Shown here: positions 4,986 through 11,634 of the stretch, piece after piece
How positions within the stretch are numbered: position 1 is the first letter of the stretch
How the letters are laid out: the number at the start of each line of letters is the position of its first letter
Source: Caryophanales bacterium UBA6356
GTDB lineage: Bacteria > Bacillota_I > Bacilli_A > RFN20 > CAG-826
Assembly: GCA_002440125.1 (NCBI GenBank)
Contig: DJRQ01000003.1
Coordinates: 1 to 13,124, forward strand
Length of the DNA: 13,124 nucleotides
Direction of reading: 5' to 3'
Translations under genes and position numbers: made by a program
Notes under the pieces: model-generated
The model's input: only the letters and a program-made list of their open reading frames with translations
Told to the model about the DNA's origin: nothing
Database searches by the model: none

Positions 4986-5396
4986 ATGGCAAAGAAAATC
5001 GTCAAAGTCCTTAAGATGGAGCTCCCTGGCGGAGATGCCCATCCTGGACCAAAGCTTGCTAGCGCAGGCGTCGTTATGAACAAGTTCTGCACGGACTTCA
5101 ACGCGAAGACGGCAGATCGCAAGGGACAAGTCGTCCCCGTCATCATCACCGCTTACGAAGACAAATCGTATAGCTTCGAGATCAAGACCTCTCCAGTGAG
5201 CGGTCTTATTCTGAAAGCGGCGGGCCTTACTAAAGGTTCCGGCGATCAAAAGAAAATCGTCGGTCATATCACCGATGCTCAATGCGAAGAGATCGCCAAA
5301 TACAAGATGCCGGATCTCAATGCTAACGACATCGAAGCCGCGAAGAAAATCGTGGCTGGCAGCGCCCGTCAAATGGGCATCACCGTTGAGAAGTAA
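4986..5396 (+). CDS. rplK: 50S ribosomal protein L11 (shortened N-terminal loop)
   Basis: A 136-residue L11, part of the GTPase-associated centre with 23S rRNA helices 43-44 and contacted by EF-G and the stringent-response factor RelA. It starts MAKKIVKVLKMELPGGDAHP. The C-terminal RNA-binding domain (about 70-136) is well conserved (EEIAKYKMPDLNANDIEAAK, GSARQMGI). Usual length is about 141. The missing residues are in the N-terminal proline-rich stretch: where most bacteria have PAPPVGPALGQAGV, this has PGPKLASAGV, about 4 residues shorter. Prolines of that loop are part of the thiostrepton and micrococcin site. The ATG at 4986 with AAAGGAGGAC before it is preferred to an in-frame TTG at 4968, which would include the ribosome binding site in the coding region. 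Confidence 0.96.
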   Translation: MAKKIVKVLKMELPGGDAHPGPKLASAGVVMNKFCTDFNAKTADRKGQVVPVIITAYEDKSYSFEIKTSPVSGLILKAAGLTKGSGDQKKIVGHITDAQCEEIAKYKMPDLNANDIEAAKKIVAGSARQMGITVEK

Positions 5397-5407
5397 GGAG
5401 ACCAGAG

Positions 5408-6097
5408 ATGAAAAAAGGAAAGAAATACGTCGAAGCCTCCAAGCTCGTCGACGAAAACAAAGAGTACAGCTTTGAAGAAGCCGCCGAACTCTTGAAGAAG
5501 ACCAATACGACCAAATTCGATAGCACCATTGATATCAGCTTCCGCCTTAACGTCAATCCGACGCTTGCGGACCAACTTATCCGTGGCACTCTCGTCCTTC
5601 CTCATGGGAATGGCAAAACCAAAAAGATTCTCGCTCTTACTTCTGGCAAACAAGAAGAAGCCAAAGCAGCCGGCGCGGACTTCGTTGGCGCCAAAGACAT
5701 GCTCGAAAAAATTCAAACCGAAAACTGGTTTGGTTTCGATGTCATCGTCGCGACCCCGGATATGATGGGCGAACTTGGCAAAATGGGCCGCGTTCTTGGT
5801 CCAAAAGGCTTAATGCCAAACCCCAAGACCGGTACCGTTACGATGGCTATTGGCCAAGCGATTACCGAAATCAAGAAAGGCAAGATCAGCTATCGTGTCG
5901 ATAAAGATGGCAACCTCAATATGAGCATTGCTCGTATCTCCTTCGACAACCAAAAGATTGTTGATAACCTTCAAACCGTTTGTGACGCGATTGTCAAATC
6001 TCGTCCATCGACCGTCAAAGGCAACTATATCTTGACTGCTGTTGTCCATACGACCATGGGCCCTGGCATCAAGCTCGCCTTTGCTTCCCGTAACTAA
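5408..6097 (+). CDS. rplA: 50S ribosomal protein L1
   Basis: A 229-residue L1, the protein of the mobile L1 stalk that helps release E-site tRNA and, in many bacteria, represses translation of its own mRNA. Clear family segments include FDSTIDISFRLNVNPTLADQ (about 38-58), GTLVLPHGNGKTKKI, ATPDMMGELGKMGRVLGPKG (about 116-136) and LMPNPKTGTVT. Length is typical. It starts 11 bases after rplK, with AAGGAGACC overlapping the rplK stop, so the two are co-translated. The two-hairpin leader in front of rplK is the likely target of autoregulation. Confidence 0.97.
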   Translation: MKKGKKYVEASKLVDENKEYSFEEAAELLKKTNTTKFDSTIDISFRLNVNPTLADQLIRGTLVLPHGNGKTKKILALTSGKQEEAKAAGADFVGAKDMLEKIQTENWFGFDVIVATPDMMGELGKMGRVLGPKGLMPNPKTGTVTMAIGQAITEIKKGKISYRVDKDGNLNMSIARISFDNQKIVDNLQTVCDAIVKSRPSTVKGNYILTAVVHTTMGPGIKLAFASRN

Positions 6098-6120
6098 GTC
6101 GGGATTGAATCATTTGGTGA

Positions 6121-6240
6121 ATTGCTTGTTATACCTAAGATAGCAACGGGCAAGTGCCTTAATAATCCACGTTGCTGAGGTCACATTCACATTCTCGCTA
6201 GTTATATCAAGCTTCACATATAGTCGACAAAACAAAGAAA
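6121..6240 (+). promoter_or_regulatory. L10-leader-like RNA element before rplJ
   Basis: ACCT (6133-6136) pairs with AGGT (6178-6181) and GCAACG (6143-6148) with CGTTGC (6170-6175). Between the stems lie AAGAT/A on one side and TG on the other, which reads as a kink-turn. The arrangement ACCTAAGA..., ...TGAGGT matches my memory of the ribosomal L10 leader of Firmicutes, where L10(L12)4 binds and represses its own operon. The remaining leader to 6240 has only weak AT-rich pairing and no U-rich terminator, so control of translation seems as likely as attenuation. The 156-base gap 6098-6253 holds no gene. Confidence 0.75.
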
Positions 6241-6253
6241 GGAGGAACACACG

Positions 6254-6769
6254 ATGAACGAAAAAGCGCTTCAGGCTAAGAAAAATGCCGTTAAGGAAAT
6301 TTCCGAAGGCCTTAAGAACAACAAAGCTCTTGCCATTGTTAGCTATCAAGGCTTAACAGTTGCTGAGATGACCGAACTTCGTCGCACGCTCGCTGAGAAG
6401 AAGGGTACCCTCGGTGTTTATAAGAACACTATGGTTCGCCGCGCTCTCAAAGACAATGCGATCGAAGGACTCGATGCCTATCTCGAAGGGCCAAACGCCT
6501 TTATCTTCTCCGAGGACGCTACCTCTGGTGCGAAGATTCTTTACAAGTTCAGCCGTTATCATGAGGCTCTTGTCCTCAAAGGCGGCCTTGTCGAAGGTAC
6601 GGTTGTTGATGCTGCCGGACTTAAAGAAGTTGCCAAGCTCCCAACCAAGGAGCAATTGCTCTCGATGTTCTGCATGGTTCTCAACGAACCCGTCGCCGGC
6701 TTTGCCCGCGCCGTTAAGTCGATTGCCGAGAAGGATGCGCCAGAGGCTACGGCCTCGGCAGCCAATTAA
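6254..6769 (+). CDS. rplJ: 50S ribosomal protein L10
   Basis: A 171-residue L10, which anchors L7/L12 dimers to the ribosome at the base of the stalk. The N-terminal RNA-binding domain (1-about 120) includes AIVSYQGLTVAEMTELRRTL (about 27-47) and YKNTMVRRAL (about 55-64). The C-terminal helix (about 125-160), carrying FCMVLNEPVAGFARAVKSIA, binds L7/L12. The ATG at 6254 has GGAGG at 6241-6245. The gene follows the L10-leader-like element and precedes rplL by 17 bases, as in most bacteria. Nothing unusual in length or sequence. Confidence 0.97.
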   Translation: MNEKALQAKKNAVKEISEGLKNNKALAIVSYQGLTVAEMTELRRTLAEKKGTLGVYKNTMVRRALKDNAIEGLDAYLEGPNAFIFSEDATSGAKILYKFSRYHEALVLKGGLVEGTVVDAAGLKEVAKLPTKEQLLSMFCMVLNEPVAGFARAVKSIAEKDAPEATASAAN

Positions 6770-6786
6770 TCTAGGAGGATAAAACC

Positions 6787-7170
6787 ATGGCTGAAAAGTT
6801 AACCAATGAACAAATCATTGACACCCTCAAACAAATGACCGCCCTTGAGCTCTCTGCTCTTGTTAAGGACGTTGAAAAGGAATTCGGCGTTACTGCCGCC
6901 GCTCCAGTTGCCGCTGCCGCTCCAGCCGAAGAAGAAGGACCAGTCAAGAAGGGACCAACCGAAGTTTCTCTCTTCCTCAAAGGACTCGGAACTGCTGGCA
7001 AAGTCGCTGTTATCAAGGCCGTTCAAGCCATCACTGGTCTTGGACTTATGGATGCCAAGAAACTCGTTGACTCTGCTCCAGTTGCAGTCAAAGAGAAAAT
7101 CAGCCCCGTCGAAGCGGAAGCCTACAAGAAGACTCTTGTCGACGCCGGTTGCGAAGTCGAAATCAAGTAG
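6787..7170 (+). CDS. rplL: 50S ribosomal protein L7/L12
   Basis: A 127-residue L7/L12, the multicopy stalk protein that recruits and activates translational GTPases. It has the N-terminal dimerisation domain (1-about 35, ELSALVKDVEKEFGVT), an Ala/Pro/Glu-rich flexible hinge (about 36-57) and the C-terminal factor-binding domain (about 58-127). That domain carries the signature VAVIKAVQAITGLGLMDAK. GGAGGA lies at 6773-6778 before the ATG. It ends the ribosomal-protein part of the cluster and is followed by a hairpin that can reduce readthrough into ybxB-rpoB-rpoC. Confidence 0.97.
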   Translation: MAEKLTNEQIIDTLKQMTALELSALVKDVEKEFGVTAAAPVAAAAPAEEEGPVKKGPTEVSLFLKGLGTAGKVAVIKAVQAITGLGLMDAKKLVDSAPVAVKEKISPVEAEAYKKTLVDAGCEVEIK

Positions 7171-7189
7171 TTTCAACTTAAGTCGTTTG

Positions 7190-7228
7190 AACCCTGCCCA
7201 TGGACTCGTCCTCTATGGGTAGGGTTTT
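7190..7228 (+). terminator. Terminator/attenuator between rplL and the methyltransferase-rpoBC genes
   Basis: AACCCTGCCCAT (7190-7201) pairs over 12 bp with ATGGGTAGGGTT (7215-7226), with one G-U wobble and a 13-base loop. Only four T residues follow (7225-7228). The stem is strong but the U tract is short, so partial termination is the likely outcome. That would reproduce the known attenuation after rplL that makes far more L7/L12 than RNA polymerase. No separate promoter for rpoB is evident in the 81-base gap. Confidence 0.7.
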
Positions 7229-7251
7229 GGCGCTTATGGAGGGTATCAAGA

Positions 7252-7848
7252 ATGGGACAATACTTCGATAACGTGGAAGGTTTATCCCACAAGGACATCC
7301 TTATTCGCTTTTCTTTCTTAGGAAAGGAATATTGCCTCCATAGCGACAATGGGGTTTTCTCAAAAGATGGCTTGGATGATGGCACTCGTCTCTTGCTTGA
7401 AACCATCGCCCAAGCGGATCTTGGAACCTCAATTCTGGATGTGGGATGCGGAGTGGGCCCAATCGGACTAATCCTCGCTTCCGTCTCACCCGAACGTTCG
7501 CTCACGTTGATCGATGTGAACGATCGGGCCTTGGCTCTTGCCAAACAAAACGCTTCTGACCTTGGCGTTAGTCAAAGAGTTCAAATCCAACATAGTGACG
7601 TTTACCACAGCATCGACTCCATCTATGACACGATAGTTACCAACCCTCCCATCCGGGCAGGGAAAAAAGTGACCTACGCGATTTATGAAGGAGGGCTTAA
7701 ACACCTTAAGGAAGGTGGCAAGCTTCTCTTGGTTATTCGTGTGAAGCAAGGCGCTTATAGCGCGCTCGCGTATATATCCTCTTTATATAAGAAGACGGAA
7801 ATACTCGCTAAAAAGAAAGGCTATCTTGTCCTACAAGCAATTAAATAA
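7252..7848 (+). CDS. ybxB: Class I SAM-dependent methyltransferase, RsmC-like (YbxB family)
   Basis: A 198-residue Rossmann-fold methyltransferase. Motif I is ILDVGCGVGPIGL (61-73), the acidic adenosyl-ribose position is IDVND (87-91), and the catalytic loop is TNPPIRAGK (130-138). The NPP(I/F)RAGK form is typical of the RsmC/RlmG group that makes N2-methylguanine in rRNA. The later LLLVIRVKQGA segment matches the single-domain YbxB subgroup. YbxB sits between rplL and rpoB in Bacillus subtilis and many Firmicutes, exactly as here, which supports the family assignment. The precise rRNA target is not established by sequence. GGAGGG at 7238-7243 precedes the ATG, and rpoB starts 10 bases after the stop. 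Confidence 0.9.
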   Translation: MGQYFDNVEGLSHKDILIRFSFLGKEYCLHSDNGVFSKDGLDDGTRLLLETIAQADLGTSILDVGCGVGPIGLILASVSPERSLTLIDVNDRALALAKQNASDLGVSQRVQIQHSDVYHSIDSIYDTIVTNPPIRAGKKVTYAIYEGGLKHLKEGGKLLLVIRVKQGAYSALAYISSLYKKTEILAKKKGYLVLQAIK

Positions 7849-7858
7849 GGAGCTTAAA

Positions 7859-10800
7859 ATGGCCAAAGCACAAAGCAAAACGTACAAGGACTATCCTTTA
7901 CTCCAAAACGATCGTATTGACTTCTCTAAGATTAGCGGTCATACGCCACTTCCCTATTTGGTAGAAATCCAAACGGACTCTTTCAAGTGGTTTTTGGACA
8001 AAGGTATCGATGAAGTTTTTAAGGAAGTTTTCCCGATCGCAAACTATCAGGAAAACGTTTTTATTGAATATGTGAGCTGTCATTTCGACAAACCGGAATA
8101 CACGCCACTTGAATGCAAGGAGAATGATTTAACTTATTCAAGCAAGTTACGTGTCACTCTTCGTATCAAAAATGATCAACTTGGCGAAATTAAGGAAGCT
8201 AGCGAGGTCTTTATGGGCGATGTCCCGATGATGACGGATAGCGGCACCTTTATCGTCAATGGCGCCGAACGTGTCATCGTTTCCCAAATCGTCCGTTCTC
8301 CGGGCGCTTATTTCGGGGAATCCTTCGACAATAAGCTTGGCGTCCATCTTTATACGGGTGAAATCATTCCTACGCGCGGCACTTGGCTTCAATTTGAGAC
8401 GGATAGCCATGGTGCGATGTTTGTCCGTATCGATAGACAACGCAAAATGCCAGCAGTCGTTCTTTTAAAAGCCCTTGGCTTAGACAAGAACGATGGCAAA
8501 GGCAATTGGAGTGAAATCACCGATTTATTCGGCGACAGCGATGGCATGAAGGCAACGTTAGCCAAAGACAGCGCCAATACGAATGGAAGCTTGGCTCTCA
8601 TCGACATTTTCCGCAAATTGAAACCGGGCGAACCTATTACTCGCGATGGCGTTGAAAAGTTCCTCGTTCAGAAATTCTTCGATGACAAGCGTTATGACCT
8701 TGGGCGTGCTGGACGTTTTAAATACACCCAAAAACTCGGCATTTATGAACGTCTTGTCGGACGTGTATTGGCTGAGAACCTTGTGAGTGCTGATGGCGAA
8801 ATCTTTACCAATACCGATGGCGAACCTTTTGTCCGTGGCCATGTGATGACCAAGACCGATGTGGCCGAACTTCGCGATGCTGAATTCTTTGAAAGAGGCG
8901 CGCACACTAAGAAAGTTCGCGTCAACACGAATCTTGATACGCATAGCACCGTCAATGTCGTTAAGGTCTACGCCCACGATAAAGAAGGCGATAAAGTCGT
9001 TAAGATCATTGGCACCGATATCAATCTTTGCGGTGTCCAAGGCAACAAAGAAGTCAACTGCGTCACCATTAGCGACATGCTCGCTTGCTTTGGCTATTTC
9101 TGCAACATTCAAGATGGCATCGGAACAACCGATGATATTGATCACCTTGGAAATCGCCGTGTGCGTTGCGTTGGGGAACTTCTCCAAAACCAATTCCGCA
9201 TGGGCTTAAACAAGATGAGCAAAGCGGTCCAACAAAAGATGTCCGTTTCCGATCTTTCGACTGCCAAACCGCAATCCCTTATCAATATTCGTCCCCTTAC
9301 TTCGAGCATTCGCGAATTCTTCGCTTCGAGCCAGCTTTCGCAATTCATGGATCAAACCAATCCTCTTGCGGAGCTTACCAACAAGCGTCGTATTAGCGCT
9401 TTAGGCCCTGGCGGTTTGACACGTGACAGAGCGTCCATGGAGGTTCGTGACGTTCACTATACCCACTATGGCCGTATTTGCCCTATCGAAACTCCAGAAG
9501 GTCAAAACATCGGTCTTATCAATAACTTAAGCACCTATGCCAAGATTAACCGTTATGGATTCTTGCAAGCCCCGTATCGTGTTGTCATCAAAGAGGCCGA
9601 CAAAGAGGGCAAGATGCATTATTACGTGAGCGACCGTGCGGAATATTTGAGTGCGGATGACGAACGTGATGTTTATATTGCGCAAGCTAACGTTCGCTTA
9701 AGCGCTCCTGAAGAGGTGACTTTTGCGGATGGCCATAAAGAAATTGTCAAAGAGTTCCTTGATTCTGAAGTCATTGCTCGTCACGACGACGATAGCGGAC
9801 TTGTGCCAGTGGATGAGGTTTCTTATGTCGATGTCTCGCCAAAAGAAATCGTCTCGGTCGCTGCTGCTTGCATTCCATTCCTTGAAAATGACGATGCTAC
9901 CCGTGCCTTGATGGGCGCGAACATGCAACGTCAAGCTCTTCCTCTTCTCCGTCCATCGCTTGCTTATGTTGGGACGGGCATGGAAGGGAAAGTTGCCCGC
10001 GATAGTGGTTTAGCTGTGGTGGCTAGCGCCGACGGCGTTGTCACTTATATGGATAGCGCTACCATCAAAGTCAAAGAAGGCGGCAAAGAACACACTTATC
10101 GTCTCCAAAAGTTCGATCGTTCGAACCAAGGCACTTGCATCAACCAAACGCCGATTGTCAAAGTTGGCGATGAAGTGAAAGCCGGAACGATTATTGCCGA
10201 TGGCCCCGCCATGAAGAATGGCGAACTCGCCCTCGGACAAAACATGCTTGTCGCTTATATGACGTGGCATGGTTATAACTATGAAGACGCCGTCATCATG
10301 TCTGAACGCATGGTGAAGGAAGATATCTATACTTCCATTCACATCGAAGCTTACGATCTTGAATGCCGCGAAACAAAGCTTGGCGCCGAAGAAATCACTC
10401 GCGATGTTCCAAACGTTGGCGAAGATGCCAAAGCGAACCTCGACGAAGATGGCATTATCATCGCTGGCGCCGAAGTCAAAGAAGGCGATATCCTCGTTGG
10501 CAAAGTTACGCCAAAAGGACAAACCGAGCCTACCCCCGAAGAAAAACTTCTTATGGCCATTTTTGCCGAAAAGACAAAAGATGGGAAGGATAGCTCCCTC
10601 CGTGTTCCGCATGGCGGTGCTGGCATTGTTCTTAAGGTCAAACAATATAGCCGCAAGAACAAAGATCCGCTCTCACCTGGCGTTATTAAGAAAGTACGCG
10701 TTTACATCGTTCAAAAGAGAAAGATCTCGGAAGGCGATAAGATGTCTGGTCGCCATGGTAACAAAGGCGTCATCTCTAAGATTCTTCCAATCGAAGATAT

Positions 10801-11617
10801 GCCATTCTTGCCCGATGGAACACCGATTGACGTCATGCTCTCGCCAATGGGCGTCCCTTCTCGTATGAACATCGGTCAGATTCTCGAAGTCCATCTTGGA
10901 CTTGCTTGCCGTAAGCTCGGCCTTCGCATCGCCACCCCGGTTTTCGATGGTGTGAGCAACGATGAAATCCGTGATCTCATGGATAAAGCAGGCATTTCTA
11001 GCGATGGCAAGACCATTCTTTACGATGGCCAAACAGGCGAACGCTTCCCAGAACGTATTTCGGTCGGCGTTCAGTACATGATTAAACTTGTCCACATGGT
11101 CGACGATAAGCTCCATGCTCGCGCGACTGGCCCATATTCTCTTGTGACGCAACAGCCTTTAGGCGGCAAAGCCCAAAATGGTGGTCAGCGTTTCGGCGAA
11201 ATGGAAGTCTGGGCTCTCGAGGCCTATGGCGCGGCCCATGTTCTCCAAGAAATGATCACCATTAAGAGCGATGACCGCGTCGGACGTCGCAAGACCTATG
11301 AAGCGATTATCAAAGGCCACGCGATTCCGAAACCAGGTATGCCAGAAGCCTTCAAAGTCTTCACCAAAGAACTTAAGGGTCTTGGCATGAATGTCACTCT
11401 CTTTAACGAAGATGGTGGAACGATCGACATGAATGATCTCGCCAAAGAAGCCCTTATCGAAGAACGCAAAGTCAATAGCGCCATTCGTAACCTCACCGCT
11501 CCACGCGAGGAAGAGAAGCCCGAAACCGAAGAAGTTTCAAGCGATGTTGCTTCCGAACAAGCGGCAGAAGAAGGACTTTCTATCGGAGCTGGTCCAAGCT
11601 CTGGCGATCTTGACTAA
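7859..11617 (+). CDS. rpoB: DNA-directed RNA polymerase subunit beta
   Basis: A 1252-residue beta subunit. The N-terminal part has SGHTPLPYLVEIQTDSFKWF (about 26-45). The rifampicin region is SSQLSQFMDQTNPLAE (490-505), then LTNKRRISALGPGGL, with Asn508 where E. coli has His526. CPIETPEGQNIGLINNL follows. The active-site segment GDKMSGRHGNKG spans about 959-970. The C-terminal clamp part is GKAQNGGQRFGEMEVWALEA. It ends in an acidic, Ser/Gly-rich tail of about 45 residues. The ATG at 7859 with AAGGAGC before it is used instead of an in-frame TTG at 7826, which lies inside the methyltransferase gene. Two TAA codons in tandem end the gene, and rpoC follows after 17 bases. Confidence 0.98.
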   Translation: MAKAQSKTYKDYPLLQNDRIDFSKISGHTPLPYLVEIQTDSFKWFLDKGIDEVFKEVFPIANYQENVFIEYVSCHFDKPEYTPLECKENDLTYSSKLRVTLRIKNDQLGEIKEASEVFMGDVPMMTDSGTFIVNGAERVIVSQIVRSPGAYFGESFDNKLGVHLYTGEIIPTRGTWLQFETDSHGAMFVRIDRQRKMPAVVLLKALGLDKNDGKGNWSEITDLFGDSDGMKATLAKDSANTNGSLALIDIFRKLKPGEPITRDGVEKFLVQKFFDDKRYDLGRAGRFKYTQKLGIYERLVGRVLAENLVSADGEIFTNTDGEPFVRGHVMTKTDVAELRDAEFFERGAHTKKVRVNTNLDTHSTVNVVKVYAHDKEGDKVVKIIGTDINLCGVQGNKEVNCVTISDMLACFGYFCNIQDGIGTTDDIDHLGNRRVRCVGELLQNQFRMGLNKMSKAVQQKMSVSDLSTAKPQSLINIRPLTSSIREFFASSQLSQFMDQTNPLAELTNKRRISALGPGGLTRDRASMEVRDVHYTHYGRICPIETPEGQNIGLINNLSTYAKINRYGFLQAPYRVVIKEADKEGKMHYYVSDRAEYLSADDERDVYIAQANVRLSAPEEVTFADGHKEIVKEFLDSEVIARHDDDSGLVPVDEVSYVDVSPKEIVSVAAACIPFLENDDATRALMGANMQRQALPLLRPSLAYVGTGMEGKVARDSGLAVVASADGVVTYMDSATIKVKEGGKEHTYRLQKFDRSNQGTCINQTPIVKVGDEVKAGTIIADGPAMKNGELALGQNMLVAYMTWHGYNYEDAVIMSERMVKEDIYTSIHIEAYDLECRETKLGAEEITRDVPNVGEDAKANLDEDGIIIAGAEVKEGDILVGKVTPKGQTEPTPEEKLLMAIFAEKTKDGKDSSLRVPHGGAGIVLKVKQYSRKNKDPLSPGVIKKVRVYIVQKRKISEGDKMSGRHGNKGVISKILPIEDMPFLPDGTPIDVMLSPMGVPSRMNIGQILEVHLGLACRKLGLRIATPVFDGVSNDEIRDLMDKAGISSDGKTILYDGQTGERFPERISVGVQYMIKLVHMVDDKLHARATGPYSLVTQQPLGGKAQNGGQRFGEMEVWALEAYGAAHVLQEMITIKSDDRVGRRKTYEAIIKGHAIPKPGMPEAFKVFTKELKGLGMNVTLFNEDGGTIDMNDLAKEALIEERKVNSAIRNLTAPREEEKPETEEVSSDVASEQAAEEGLSIGAGPSSGDLD

Positions 11618-11634
11618 TAAAGGAGGAAGAAAGA

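Noticed and set aside
6105..6132. Possible promoter TTGAAT-N16-TGTTAT before rplJ
   Set aside because: Transcription would start inside the L10-leader-like hairpin and remove its 5' arm (6133-6136), so it is incompatible with the better supported leader.
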